A stretch of 64,000 nt of DNA from Rhodanobacteraceae bacterium. GTDB taxonomy: Bacteria > Pseudomonadota > Gammaproteobacteria > Xanthomonadales > Rhodanobacteraceae. Positions 16,826 to 26,308 of the stretch are shown here, in pieces; the stretch's first letter is position 1, and each line of letters starts with the position of its first letter. The notes below the pieces were generated by a model. The model was not told where the DNA came from, searched no databases, and saw only the letters and a list, made by a program, of their open reading frames with translations. Both the position numbers and the translations under genes were made by a program. Where the stretch lies: contig JAEUPP010000049.1 in assembly GCA_016790075.1 (NCBI GenBank), positions 1 through 64,000 of the forward strand. Reading direction: 5' to 3'.

Positions 16826-18844
16826 TCATTCCGGGCAAATGAACGGATATTGGGCGTCGTCGATGATTGGTTTGATGCCGAAGAATGTGTTCAAGACGGA
16901 TTCCGAGGTGCAATAAGCGCCTTCGACCCAGGCCTGATCGTTCGAGTACGCCTCGCCGACGATGAAAATGTCGGCGTCCGTGTCGGGGATCAGCTGCGAT
17001 GGCTTGCGGATCATGCGCTGGACGTCGCCGATGTCGAAGTGGGGCGCCCATTCGTGATAACCCGCATTGAAGGGCGGCAACGACCAGTCCATGTACGCCG
17101 CTTCGAGCGGTTCCGGTACGCAGGAAAAATCCGAATTCGGGCCGAAATGCAGTTCCGCGAGCATCTTGCGCAACATCTTGACCATTCTGGAAGGCACTCT
17201 GCGGGGGCCTTCCAGCGGCTGTGTATCCTGCGAAATGGGAATCCTGCGTTGTTGGTCGGGGCCGAGTTCAAGCTCCTGCCAGAACGCGGTGTTGTCCTCG
17301 TCGTCGTAACTGGCGAGGATGCCGTAGATCGGCGTCTTCTTCTGTTCGCGCGCGTTGTTGCCGAAATACACCACCATGCGGATCGGTGAGTTGGTCACGC
17401 TCGGCCCGATGGTGTCGTTGCGTGCGGCGACTTGCAGCTGCTTGATCTGCTTGATGCCGAGTGCCTGTTCAGTAATGCCCTCGATCGCGCCCACCATGTC
17501 CTGCAGCGAGGTGTATGGGACATCGATGAGTGTCGTCATCGCCTTCAACGCCGAGGCTGGGAATTTCTGCTTCTTGAGGGTAGCGATGGCGTCGGGCGTG
17601 ATCGTGTAACCAATCACCTGAGCGGGGTATGGAGCTGGATTGTCCGCGTCGGGCGCCCACCATGGCGAATCGAAGAACATGCCCACCTTGTACGAAGGCT
17701 GCATGATCGTGGACTCGAGATAGAGGTTCACTTTTTCGTGATTGAGCACATCCACTTCGCTGTGCGCCGGTTTGCGGAAGCGCGTCGCTTGTGCGACCAG
17801 ATCAATGGCGGCGCGCGGCATGGCCAACCAGGCAGCGTCGGCTTCGCGTGTGCCCACCGCGATGTTCGGATTGTCGCGGTCGGCGTAGGTGAACACCGCC
17901 TTGTCGTTTTTCCACAGGATCGAATGCAGGCGAGTGTCGGGGTGATACCTGAAATGGATGCCTTTGGCCTTTGCCAGCCGTACGATCTCGTCGAATAGGG
18001 CATTGAACATGCCCGAATAGCCGATCGAAAGCGTGCGGTACTGGCTGCCGGGGGTGAATTCGTTGTTGATGTTGAACGAGACGCCCGCATGCGTGTTGAT
18101 CACATTGGAACTGTAACCGTTGCCGTCGGCGGCATACTCGAACCCTTCGGATCCGAGCTGATCGTAGAGCAGGTTCCAGTAACCCGTGTCTTTCAGCAGA
18201 TCGCCTTTCTGGAACACGCTCGATGCGGGGAGTTCGGCCGTGATCCGGCCATCCTGGTAGAAACGGCACCAGTCGCGGCGTGTGAACTTGTCCCAGGGGA
18301 TCGTCGTCGCCAGATTCTGCACCGTGGTGAAGCCCTGGTCCGGAGTGGTGCTGGCGCCGAAATTGTTGACGGCGTAGGGTGCCGGACGATTGGACGTGAT
18401 GTCGTTGAGGTAGAAGTTGCGCGAACGCAGGTAGTACAGCTGGTTGCCGGTGACATTGAACGGCACCGAATACTTGTCCAGTCCCAGTAGTTCGATGGTC
18501 TTGGTTACCACGCGATGGCCCGGCGCCAGCCCACCATTCGGATTCGGCGCATCTTTTGGTGGCTGCTGATCCCAGAACGAATAACGCATTCCGCCGAGTT
18601 CGACGTAGGAGTCGTTCTTGTCGTTGCGATAGTGCCAGGTGCAGATGCGTGCGCCGGCGGCACGGGAGCCGGGGTGGCTTTTTGAGAAATCGTAGCGCCC
18701 CCAATCGTACAGCTCCAGGGTGTCGCCCTTTTTCAGCTGCTTCGCGGCGAACGCCTTTTTCTCCAGTTTTCCGTCGAGAAGGCGCCAGGCTGTGTAGAGG
18801 CCGGCTGCACCGGCACCGAAGATCGAATAGGTTTTCTGGCTCAT
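16826..18844 (-). CDS. FAD-dependent amine oxidase (L-amino-acid oxidase-like)
   Basis: A 672-residue flavoprotein of the flavin amine oxidase family. The N-terminus is the Rossmann FAD-binding site FGAGAAGLYTAWRLL; GSRAAGARICTWHYRNDKND and ELGGMRYSFWDQQPP match the GGR-type flavin-contacting region; near the C-terminus IFIVGEAYSNDQAWVEGAYCTSESVL is the conserved block that closes over the flavin. Such enzymes oxidise an amino acid or amine to the imine, giving the 2-oxoacid, ammonia and H2O2. It is longer than plant-type monoamine oxidases and closer in size to bacterial L-amino-acid oxidases and tryptophan 2-monooxygenase. The gene lies 38 bases downstream of the TPP decarboxylase on the same strand. 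No signal peptide. Confidence 0.82.
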   Translation of the reverse strand: MSQKTYSIFGAGAAGLYTAWRLLDGKLEKKAFAAKQLKKGDTLELYDWGRYDFSKSHPGSRAAGARICTWHYRNDKNDSYVELGGMRYSFWDQQPPKDAPNPNGGLAPGHRVVTKTIELLGLDKYSVPFNVTGNQLYYLRSRNFYLNDITSNRPAPYAVNNFGASTTPDQGFTTVQNLATTIPWDKFTRRDWCRFYQDGRITAELPASSVFQKGDLLKDTGYWNLLYDQLGSEGFEYAADGNGYSSNVINTHAGVSFNINNEFTPGSQYRTLSIGYSGMFNALFDEIVRLAKAKGIHFRYHPDTRLHSILWKNDKAVFTYADRDNPNIAVGTREADAAWLAMPRAAIDLVAQATRFRKPAHSEVDVLNHEKVNLYLESTIMQPSYKVGMFFDSPWWAPDADNPAPYPAQVIGYTITPDAIATLKKQKFPASALKAMTTLIDVPYTSLQDMVGAIEGITEQALGIKQIKQLQVAARNDTIGPSVTNSPIRMVVYFGNNAREQKKTPIYGILASYDDEDNTAFWQELELGPDQQRRIPISQDTQPLEGPRRVPSRMVKMLRKMLAELHFGPNSDFSCVPEPLEAAYMDWSLPPFNAGYHEWAPHFDIGDVQRMIRKPSQLIPDTDADIFIVGEAYSNDQAWVEGAYCTSESVLNTFFGIKPIIDDAQYPFICPE

Positions 18845-18882
18845 GGTCGGATGCGCTTGGTATGGGGGATGAATGGTTGGAT

Positions 18883-20616
18883 TCACTCGGTGCCCAGGCG
18901 ATACATCTGGCCTGGCAGATCCTTCTGCGGAATGACGACTTCGACCAGGACGGGTCTGTCCTTGATCTTCTTGATGCGGAACAGGGCGGCATTCAGTTCG
19001 GAAATGGTTTCGACGCGGATACCTTCCGCGCCGAATGCCTTGGCCAGCGCGACATAGTCCCACTTCGGCAGAATGTCGAATGCATCGAACTGGTGCTGCG
19101 GACCGGGTTCGAAGGCGGTGATGTCGACATAGACCTGCTCGATCGCATAGACCTGATTGCTCATGACAAAAATCACTGCATTGAGCTTGTTGCGCGCCAG
19201 TGTCGACAACGATTGGCAGACCATCATGAATCCGCCGTCACCAGCGACTGTCCAGGCACGCTTACCGCTGCCCAGTTGCGCACCGCTGGCGGCGCCGGTT
19301 TCGAATCCGATGCACTGCCAGGCAGCCGACGAGACATAGCTGCCCTGTCTCAGGCCATAAGCGTTGGTGGCCACGTACATCGACGAGCTCACGCCATAGG
19401 TCATCACGATGTCGTTCAGCATGTCGTGATCGTGCAGAAATTTCATCGAATGCTGGAAAAACCGATTGAAAGTGATGACTTCAGGGCGATCATCGTAGAT
19501 GGCATCCGAATTTGACTGCCACGGTTCCGGATACTTCGGCTGAGGTGGTGCCTTGGCCTTGATCGGATAGGCCTTGTTCTGCCGGAATTTCGCTAGCAGC
19601 GCCTCCATGAAGTCCTTCATGGTCACATCGGCGTACTTGAAATAGCCCGCGCGCACACCGGCGGTGTCTGCCAGGACCATGGCCGCGTATTTGCTTTCGA
19701 TGAAGGCGAGATAGTCGTCAGTGATGATTGTCCCCAGTGTCAGCACGCAATCGGATGCTTCGACCACATCGCGTACGGACTGAATCGACGCCGCATCGGA
19801 ATACGTGCCGATGAATTTGTCGCCCTTTTCGTCAAAAACGCTTTTCCCGAGCGTGGTTGTGGTGTACAGAAACCCGCTGGCGTCGATGATTTTCTGCAGC
19901 AGATCGGACAGCCCGAAGCGCAGGATTTCGACACCGGCGAAGATCAGCGGTTGTTTCGCGGCCGTGATCTGGCTCCAGGCCTGCTCCACGGCGTTGCGCA
20001 GTGCCAGCTCCGGGCTGCGGATAACGCGCGGTTTCAGCGCGGTCTTCGATGGCCGCGGACAGGGCTGCCCCCACACTTCCTTGTAGCAGGCGATATAGAC
20101 CGGGCGGCTGTGGGTAAGGGCGTCGATCAGCAGTTCGTCGATTTGCTCCGCGGCGCCGACGTTCGTGCTAAGCGTGATCGCTTTTACGGTGACGTTTTCG
20201 TAGACCTTGCGATCCGAATCGAGATCACCGGTCGAGTGATGGAACAGGACGTCGTACATGTTGGTGATGTTGCGGGCGTCGGCGCCCGGGCAGGCGCTGA
20301 TCACCACGACTGGACTGCGTTCGACCCAAGCGCCGGCGATCGCGTTGAGCGCGCTGTACGTGCTGACGCCGAACTGCAGCGAGACCGCGGCCAGGCCGCG
20401 TGTGCGCGCGTAGGCGTCGGCCGCATAGGCGGCATCCAGTTCGTTGATCGCGCCGACGGTGCGGATGCCGCCGAAGTATTCCAGCGCCTGCGTGAAGTGT
20501 TTCACGTAGTCGCCCGGGATCTGGAACACCTCAGTGACGTTGAGTTGCTTCAGCCGGGTGAGCAGATAGTCTGCGACGGTGAAGGGCTGCGGCTCCTTGC
20601 GTGATCGTGTGGTCAT
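18883..20616 (-). CDS. TPP-dependent 2-oxoacid decarboxylase (pyruvate/indolepyruvate decarboxylase family)
   Basis: A 577-residue thiamine-diphosphate enzyme. It has the three family domains: the PYR domain with catalytic Glu59 in INELDAAYAADAYAR and the paired histidines 126-127 in LFHHSTGD that mark pyruvate and indolepyruvate decarboxylases; a central domain; and the PP domain with GDG at 459-461 and the later NQVYAIE motif, the counterpart of NxGYTIE. It should convert a 2-oxoacid to an aldehyde and CO2. With the amine oxidase downstream, the pair could turn an L-amino acid into an aldehyde. The ATG at 20616 fits the family start (MTTRSRKEPQPFTVADYLL); a longer frame begins at 20727. Confidence 0.85.
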   Translation of the reverse strand: MTTRSRKEPQPFTVADYLLTRLKQLNVTEVFQIPGDYVKHFTQALEYFGGIRTVGAINELDAAYAADAYARTRGLAAVSLQFGVSTYSALNAIAGAWVERSPVVVISACPGADARNITNMYDVLFHHSTGDLDSDRKVYENVTVKAITLSTNVGAAEQIDELLIDALTHSRPVYIACYKEVWGQPCPRPSKTALKPRVIRSPELALRNAVEQAWSQITAAKQPLIFAGVEILRFGLSDLLQKIIDASGFLYTTTTLGKSVFDEKGDKFIGTYSDAASIQSVRDVVEASDCVLTLGTIITDDYLAFIESKYAAMVLADTAGVRAGYFKYADVTMKDFMEALLAKFRQNKAYPIKAKAPPQPKYPEPWQSNSDAIYDDRPEVITFNRFFQHSMKFLHDHDMLNDIVMTYGVSSSMYVATNAYGLRQGSYVSSAAWQCIGFETGAASGAQLGSGKRAWTVAGDGGFMMVCQSLSTLARNKLNAVIFVMSNQVYAIEQVYVDITAFEPGPQHQFDAFDILPKWDYVALAKAFGAEGIRVETISELNAALFRIKKIKDRPVLVEVVIPQKDLPGQMYRLGTE

Positions 20617-21762
20617 GGCGGTGTCCGTCGGCGGGATAAAGTCGTCAGCGAAGCCTGCGCGTACCGGCGCAGCGTGTTTGAAGCGGTGATGCGGATCGCG
20701 CGCAGACTCAGCGGTGATTGTGGGCAAACGCGGTGATGTTCCGGAATGCGTTTGTCGTGAGAATCCATTCTCTGCCCTTGTGCAATTGTGATGTGAAGGA
20801 TCGCTCAGGTGCCGCGCCTGGTCGTCAAGGTCGTCCTACGCACACGCGAAGTCAAGCCCGGATAGTGGTCGTGACGAATGTCGTGCACCCGAGGGAACGT
20901 CGAAAACACCTTCTCCGCAGCGCTTGTCGACAAGATGACTGTTCTGCGGCCGGTCGGTGTGCGGCATCGCTGATCCGGAACTGATGCCGGCTTCCTGATT
21001 CCGCGGGTCACGCATCCCTCGTTGCCAGCGGGAAATCGCATGAGACGTGCCACAAGCAAAGGGGGGCAAATGTTCCGTGTCGATGAGCTTCCGAAAAGGC
21101 GCTAATTAGAAATCGAGTCAAATAGTACTCGATTCATTTCCACGATATTGTATTTTTTCCTTTCCGCAGACTAAGACTGGTCCGCACCAATCATTTTTGG
21201 TTGCAACTCGTCGGGAATCAGGTCGAATGTCGCATCTGCTTCCTTCGCGTGTGAGGGAGGAGTTCCACGTGGGTGCAGCCATTGCCGGTCTATCGTTCGG
21301 TTCGGAGCATTGGGAGGCGATGGAGGGCATGCATCGCGAGGATGCGTTGCCTCACTGCGGCGAGTGCTAGCTGCAGTGGCCCACAAGGCGACGCCAGCTC
21401 CCAGTCGATGCTGCTCAGCAGCACGATATCCCGAACTTATGTGGCCGAGTTTTCACATTGAATTGACTTGAAATTACTTGAGCACGATAACGGTTGCGGA
21501 ATCCATGAATGTTGCGATGCGCAAACGCTCTTGTGGCCGCATTACGCCGGGTTCACCCGCACACAGGTACGCGGTCCGTCTGCAGTTGGATTGTGAAAAG
21601 CCAAGAACAGCGCCTAACATAAAAACGCTTTCCGAATCACGCTCGAACGATGGACCCGTGGAAAGGCAGCCGCCCCACGTTACCGAGTGCCGTTTCGTTT
21701 GCACCCCGTTGCCCGTCGCAGGGAAACACTACTTTCGCTATGTCCTTGGGGACTCTGTTGCT
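20617..21762. other. Long divergent intergenic region
   Basis: About 1.15 kb between the decarboxylase and the subtilase. No frame in it resembles a known protein. The stretch 21100-21200 is clearly AT-richer than its surroundings and contains the inverted repeat at 21111-21134, so the promoters of both genes probably lie here. Confidence 0.55.
21111..21134. promoter_or_regulatory. AATCGAGT-N8-ACTCGATT inverted repeat
   Basis: Perfect 8-base arms (21111-21118 and 21127-21134) with an 8-base spacer in the AT-rich part of the divergent region. It looks like a dimeric regulator site. The regulator is unknown. Confidence 0.35.
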
Positions 21763-24700
21763 ATGACTCGTTTACGCCTTGCTGCTGCGATTTCGCTCGC
21801 CATTGCTTCGCAATTGACTTTTGCCGCCACGTTGCAGTCGCTGCGGCCACAGGCTGCTACACCTGACCAGCTAACGGACGCCACCTTGGCCAACGGCAAT
21901 CTGTTGTTGCTGCGCTCTGGTCTGATCGACCCGACCCAACAGCGTATCGACTACAGCGGCACCGGTGCCGCTGCCGAGGTCGCGAGCAGCCGCTACGCGA
22001 TGATTCAGTTCGGCAAGGACGACCACGGCGCACGCGAGCGCCTGGAGAAACTCGGCTATATGATTGTGGCGTACGTGCCCAACTATGCCTATGTCGTTGA
22101 CCTCAAGGACATGCGCGATCTGACGCAGTTGCGCAGCCGTGCCAATGGGCGCTGGGCCGGCTACTTCCAGCCCGGCATGAAGCTTGACCCCAAACTCTAT
22201 GACAGCAACCGCGGCGCGCTGACCGAAGCACCTCAGGGTGGCTTTGACATCGAAGTATTTGGGTTTTCCGGTCAGTCCGCACAGCAGATCGCCGGTGCGC
22301 TGACAAAATTTGCTGGCGCTAAGGTCGTGGTCACTGGCGACCATTCCAGCCTGCCCAATGTGCGTATCAATGTTGGTCACGACAAGCTGGCGCGTCTGAT
22401 TGAAGCGGCGACGGCGCTGGAGGGAGTGTCGTTCGTAGGCTACTATACCCAGCCTTATTCGACGAATGCCGCGGCGACAGGCGCGATTCAGGGCAACAAC
22501 ACCAGCGGGGCCGGGGCCGGCAGCGGGGCGCCGACGACTCCAGCGCCGATGTTCGACCACAACATTTTTGGTTCCGGGCAGATCGTATCGATCTCCGATT
22601 CGGGCACCGATGCCAACGAAGCCTGGTTCACAACGCTCGACAGGGGCAGCGGTCCAGTCACTGCGATCGCAACCGCCGAGTCGCCAGTACCACCCGCCGT
22701 GACCACGCCGAATCCGACGCGGAAGATCGTCAATTACTACGTGCAGCCCGGCGCGACCTTTGGCGACAACAACGCCACGTGCCCCGGCGGCAATCCGACG
22801 GGCTTTCACGGTACACATACCTCCGGCACGGTCGCGGGTGATGCGGCCGGCACGTTCAGTGCGACGACCTACCTGGCCTCGACGCCGACCGCGCTCAACC
22901 ACGAACTCTCCGACGGCATGGCGCCGAACGCGCAGCTGCTGGTGCAGGACATCGGCAACGATACCTCGGGCTGCCTTGCGGGTGGGCCGATCAATGACAT
23001 GTTCACGCAGTCAACGCGCAGTAGTGCCTTTATTCACAGCGCGAGCTGGGGAGCATCGACGAACAGCGCCTACTCTGGCAACGACGTGCTCGCTGACCGT
23101 GGCCTGCGCGACAACGAGGGCTTGCTGTTCGTCGTCGCAGCCGGCAATGACGGTCCGACCGGTGGTTCGATCGGCACACCCGGCAATTCCAAAAACGCTC
23201 TGACGGTGGGTGCTCTCGGTCATGCGGGGTCGACTAGCGTAGCGAGTTTCAGCAGCCGCGGACCAACCGACGACGGCCGCGTCAAGCCAGACATCATGGC
23301 GCCGGGCAGCAGCACCATCTCGGCCTCGGGGGATACAAGTTCCGGCGGCGTTGCCGAGGCACCGCTGACGAAATCGATGTCGGGCACTTCAATGGCGACG
23401 CCGACCATTTCCGGCGGTGCGGCGCTGGTGCGCCAGTTTTTTACCGATGGCTGGTATCCCCGGGGCGCAAAGACCGTGGCCGATGCCTACAACCTGACCG
23501 GCGCGGTGATGAAGGCGGTGTTGCTCAACGGTACCAATACGCTGACGACGAATTTTGGCGGCACTAGCTACGGTTGGGGTCGCATGTGGCTCGACAACAA
23601 TCTGTACTTCGCCAATACGCTGGCCGGGGGAGACGATACCCGCCGCCTGCGCCTGTTCGAGCGCACCCAGCTATCCGGCATCAGGACCGGACAGACGCAT
23701 AGCTATACGATCAACAATGTCGCTGCGGGCCAGCCGCTGCGCGCGACTCTGGCCTGGTATGACGTGCCGGGAGCACCCGGCGCAGCCATTGCGCTCGTCA
23801 ATAACCTCGATCTCGAAGTCGTTGCACCCAACGGTACCTATCTGGGCAACGTGTTGAACAGCGGCGCTTCCGCCACGGGCGGTACGGCCGATTCGCGCAA
23901 TACGGTCGAGCAGGTATTGCTGACGGCCCCGGTCGCCGGCGCGTATACGATCAATGTCAAAGGTACGAATGTTCCGGGCGACGGCAGTGCAAACAGCACA
24001 CTGCAAGGCTACGGCCTCGCGGTCAGTGGCAACTTCGGACTGCCCAATGCAGCTGCGCATCCGGCCCCGACGGCAACGACCGCAACGACGTCGATCTTCG
24101 GTTCTGTCGTCTCGTTCACCGGCGCCAGTGGCGCACAGAGTTATCAGCTCTATCGCGCGAACGGCAGCTGCGCCACGGCGGCTGCCGGCGACTTCCATCT
24201 TGTCGGCATCGGCGCTGGCAGCCCGCTGACCGACAGCACGGCGCAAGGCGGCTACGAATACGCCTATAAGATTCGCGGTGTCGCCGGAGATGTCGAAGGT
24301 GACGCGTCCAACTGTATCAGCATGACGTCAACGTCCGCCTGCACGCTGCAGCCAACCTTCAAGCCGCAGAGCGTACGCCCGACTGCAACCGATGGCAGCA
24401 ACTGTCATGTTGCAATGAGCTGGGATCCGGGTGCCAGCTCCTGCCCGGCGGCGGCTCTGGGTTACAAGGTCGAACGCGATACCAGCTTTGCCTTCACCTC
24501 GCCCACCGTGCTGGCGGCGGCACATCCCAGCGCCAGCTACGATGACACCACGCCCGATCCGAGCACTCCGTATTTCTATCGCGTCGAAGCATTGGACGCG
24601 GCCGGCAACAGCGGCGGAAAGAGCACCATTTTTGGCACGACGGCAGTCGGCGCCAGCGGCATAGGCAGCCAGTACTACGCGGACAACGCCGATTCCCTGC

Positions 24701-25284
24701 TGTATATGCTGTACGCCACGCCCTGGCATCTGAGTTCGCTGACGACCTCACCGGGTGGCGGCCGCAACTATTTCATGGGCTCGGAAACCGGCACGTATAC
24801 GACCGACCTGTGCACGGCCATCACCACCGCACCTATTGCGATTCAGGCTGGCGCCAGCACGCTGAGCTTCAATGCGCGTTATGACATTGAACACCGCTGG
24901 GATGGCGTCGTGATGCAGATCTCGACCAACAATGGGGCGACCTGGTCCGATCTGCCACCGGACGGCGGCTATCCGAGCTCGTTTGCGGACACGCAAGGCA
25001 ACGGCTGTAGCTTCCCGGCGTCCCAAGGCGCTTTCAACGGCGTGACGACGGCAAGCAGCAATGCCGATCCGGGCAACGGCACAGCGGTAGCTGTGTACAA
25101 GCCGTTCACCCGCAACCTGTCGACCTTCGTCGGCCAGAACGTCAAGATCCGCTGGATCTTCTCGTCCGACTCCGGTGCCGAGTTCCAGGGGTTCTTCCTG
25201 GATGACATTTCGCTCGGTGGCAAAGCGGCTGACACCTTGTTCGAGAACGACTTCGAGACCATGATGCCGGCCAATTGCAACTGA
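21763..25284 (+). CDS. Secreted subtilisin-like serine protease (S8)
   Basis: A 1173-residue exported protease. A signal peptide (AAAISLAIASQLTFAAT) and a propeptide of about 230 residues precede a kp-43-like S8 domain with catalytic Asp279 (ISDSGTD), His352 (HGTHTSG) and Ser543 (SGTSMATP), and oxyanion Asn in VVAAGNDGP. A jelly-roll domain follows (GQPLRATLAWYDVPG, VNNLDLEVVAPNG), then fibronectin-like regions and a terminal sandwich with FSSDSGAEFQGFFLDDISLGG. It ends ADTLFENDFE plus nine residues, similar to the DLIFANGFQ tail. The start is placed at 21763 because the signal peptide begins there; the open frame extends to a TTG at 21478. It likely digests extracellular protein. Confidence 0.9.
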   Translation: MTRLRLAAAISLAIASQLTFAATLQSLRPQAATPDQLTDATLANGNLLLLRSGLIDPTQQRIDYSGTGAAAEVASSRYAMIQFGKDDHGARERLEKLGYMIVAYVPNYAYVVDLKDMRDLTQLRSRANGRWAGYFQPGMKLDPKLYDSNRGALTEAPQGGFDIEVFGFSGQSAQQIAGALTKFAGAKVVVTGDHSSLPNVRINVGHDKLARLIEAATALEGVSFVGYYTQPYSTNAAATGAIQGNNTSGAGAGSGAPTTPAPMFDHNIFGSGQIVSISDSGTDANEAWFTTLDRGSGPVTAIATAESPVPPAVTTPNPTRKIVNYYVQPGATFGDNNATCPGGNPTGFHGTHTSGTVAGDAAGTFSATTYLASTPTALNHELSDGMAPNAQLLVQDIGNDTSGCLAGGPINDMFTQSTRSSAFIHSASWGASTNSAYSGNDVLADRGLRDNEGLLFVVAAGNDGPTGGSIGTPGNSKNALTVGALGHAGSTSVASFSSRGPTDDGRVKPDIMAPGSSTISASGDTSSGGVAEAPLTKSMSGTSMATPTISGGAALVRQFFTDGWYPRGAKTVADAYNLTGAVMKAVLLNGTNTLTTNFGGTSYGWGRMWLDNNLYFANTLAGGDDTRRLRLFERTQLSGIRTGQTHSYTINNVAAGQPLRATLAWYDVPGAPGAAIALVNNLDLEVVAPNGTYLGNVLNSGASATGGTADSRNTVEQVLLTAPVAGAYTINVKGTNVPGDGSANSTLQGYGLAVSGNFGLPNAAAHPAPTATTATTSIFGSVVSFTGASGAQSYQLYRANGSCATAAAGDFHLVGIGAGSPLTDSTAQGGYEYAYKIRGVAGDVEGDASNCISMTSTSACTLQPTFKPQSVRPTATDGSNCHVAMSWDPGASSCPAAALGYKVERDTSFAFTSPTVLAAAHPSASYDDTTPDPSTPYFYRVEALDAAGNSGGKSTIFGTTAVGASGIGSQYYADNADSLLYMLYATPWHLSSLTTSPGGGRNYFMGSETGTYTTDLCTAITTAPIAIQAGASTLSFNARYDIEHRWDGVVMQISTNNGATWSDLPPDGGYPSSFADTQGNGCSFPASQGAFNGVTTASSNADPGNGTAVAVYKPFTRNLSTFVGQNVKIRWIFSSDSGAEFQGFFLDDISLGGKAADTLFENDFETMMPANCN

Positions 25285-25309
25285 CAACAGGAATCCTTTC
25301 CCTGTTTCG

Positions 25310-25335
25310 AAAACGCGGCCTCGTGGCCGCGTTTT
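25310..25335 (+). terminator. Intrinsic terminator of the subtilase gene
   Basis: Eleven-base arms AAAACGCGGCC (25310-25320) and its complement (25325-25335) with loop TCGT, continuing into a T-run, 25 bases after the stop codon. Confidence 0.9.
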
Positions 25336-25546
25336 TTCGCCCGCAGCATTCTCCCTGCTTCGGCCAACCAGCGTGCGCGACGTGCAGCGGCGGCCATGGG
25401 TGAGCGCAAACACTGTCTGACCTCTCCAATAGGCGGACGGTTTCCGGCATGCTGGGCGTGCTTCCAGTCGCTGCTCATGCCGAACATCAGCTGGCGCAGG
25501 AAGTCCCAGCGCAGTATCGACTGCTTATCAACTCCGGAGACCAACT

Positions 25547-25942
25547 TTGTTCAGCCATGTCATGCTCGGGACCAACGATATCGAGCGCTCCAAGCGCTTC
25601 TATGATTCAGTGCTCAACGTTATCGGCGCTGGAGAAGCAATCCAGAACGCCAACAAGACGGGGCAGCGCCGCCTGTTCTATCGCCATGACGGCTCTATTT
25701 TCTGTGTGAGCGAGCCGCTCGATGGCCAGAGTGCGACCTGTGGCAATGGAAGCACTATCGGCTTCAAGTGTGATTCACCTGAGCAGGTCCGACAGTTTCA
25801 TGATGTCGCCCTTGCCAGTGGAGGTACCTCCATCGAAGAGCCGCCTGGGCCTCGCGAGAGTGCAATGGGCGTGTTGTATTTGGCGTATGTACGCGATCCG
25901 GACGGAAACAAGCTCTGCGCCCTGCACCGTCCCAAGGCCTGA
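25547..25942 (+). CDS. VOC-family (glyoxalase-like) protein with TTG start
   Basis: A 131-residue single vicinal-oxygen-chelate protein. The two beta-alpha-beta-beta-beta modules are visible as FSHVMLGTNDIERSKRFYDSVL and, in the second half, FHDVALASGGTSIEEPPG through VLYLAYVRDPDGNKLCAL. Family metal ligands would be the His of FSHV and the Glu/His in equivalent strands; the specific reaction (lyase, dioxygenase or resistance) cannot be told. The start is TTG: it gives the exact family N-terminus and GGAGA lies eight bases upstream, and there is no suitable ATG. Confidence 0.88.
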   Translation: MFSHVMLGTNDIERSKRFYDSVLNVIGAGEAIQNANKTGQRRLFYRHDGSIFCVSEPLDGQSATCGNGSTIGFKCDSPEQVRQFHDVALASGGTSIEEPPGPRESAMGVLYLAYVRDPDGNKLCALHRPKA

Positions 25943-26308
25943 TCGCCCTGCAGAGCAGGGCTCTGGCCCCCTGCCGCTTGCTGCATCAATAGAACAGATA
26001 TCCCTAGGGAAGGCCCTGCCAAGCCCTTGTCTGCGAAGGGATGAAGTGGTTCATGGGAAGGAGCCTTCTTTGATGCGGGTGTGATGGTGGGATTGATTAA
26101 ATAGTCCAACAAGAATTTATCTTTTCAACAAAAGCATCTTGTTCGCCTCCCGGGTGCGTCCGCGACGGGCTAGGGCTTGCATCTGGCGAATCAGGTCAAG
26201 CCACCGCTGCAGGTGTTTGATCGGGGTTTTCGGCAGGCATCATCAGTATTCCACCCGGCGCATTCCTGCGCCGGGCGGAACATCCCGCAGCGCCCGGGCG
26301 GGCCTGCT
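25943..26308. other. Intergenic region between convergent genes
   Basis: About 365 bases with no gene; it contains the hairpin at 26254-26275 beyond the caspase gene. Confidence 0.5.
26254..26275 (-). terminator. Hairpin after the caspase-lipoprotein gene
   Basis: Nine-base arms CCCGGCGCA (26254-26262) and its complement (26267-26275) with loop TTCC, 33 bases beyond the stop of the last gene of the minus-strand cluster. There is no clear U-run, so termination is likely but not certain. Confidence 0.5.

Noticed and set aside
20718-21462. Short frames in the region between decarboxylase and subtilase
   Set aside because: None resembles a known family and starts lack ribosome binding sites; the region is better explained as regulatory DNA.
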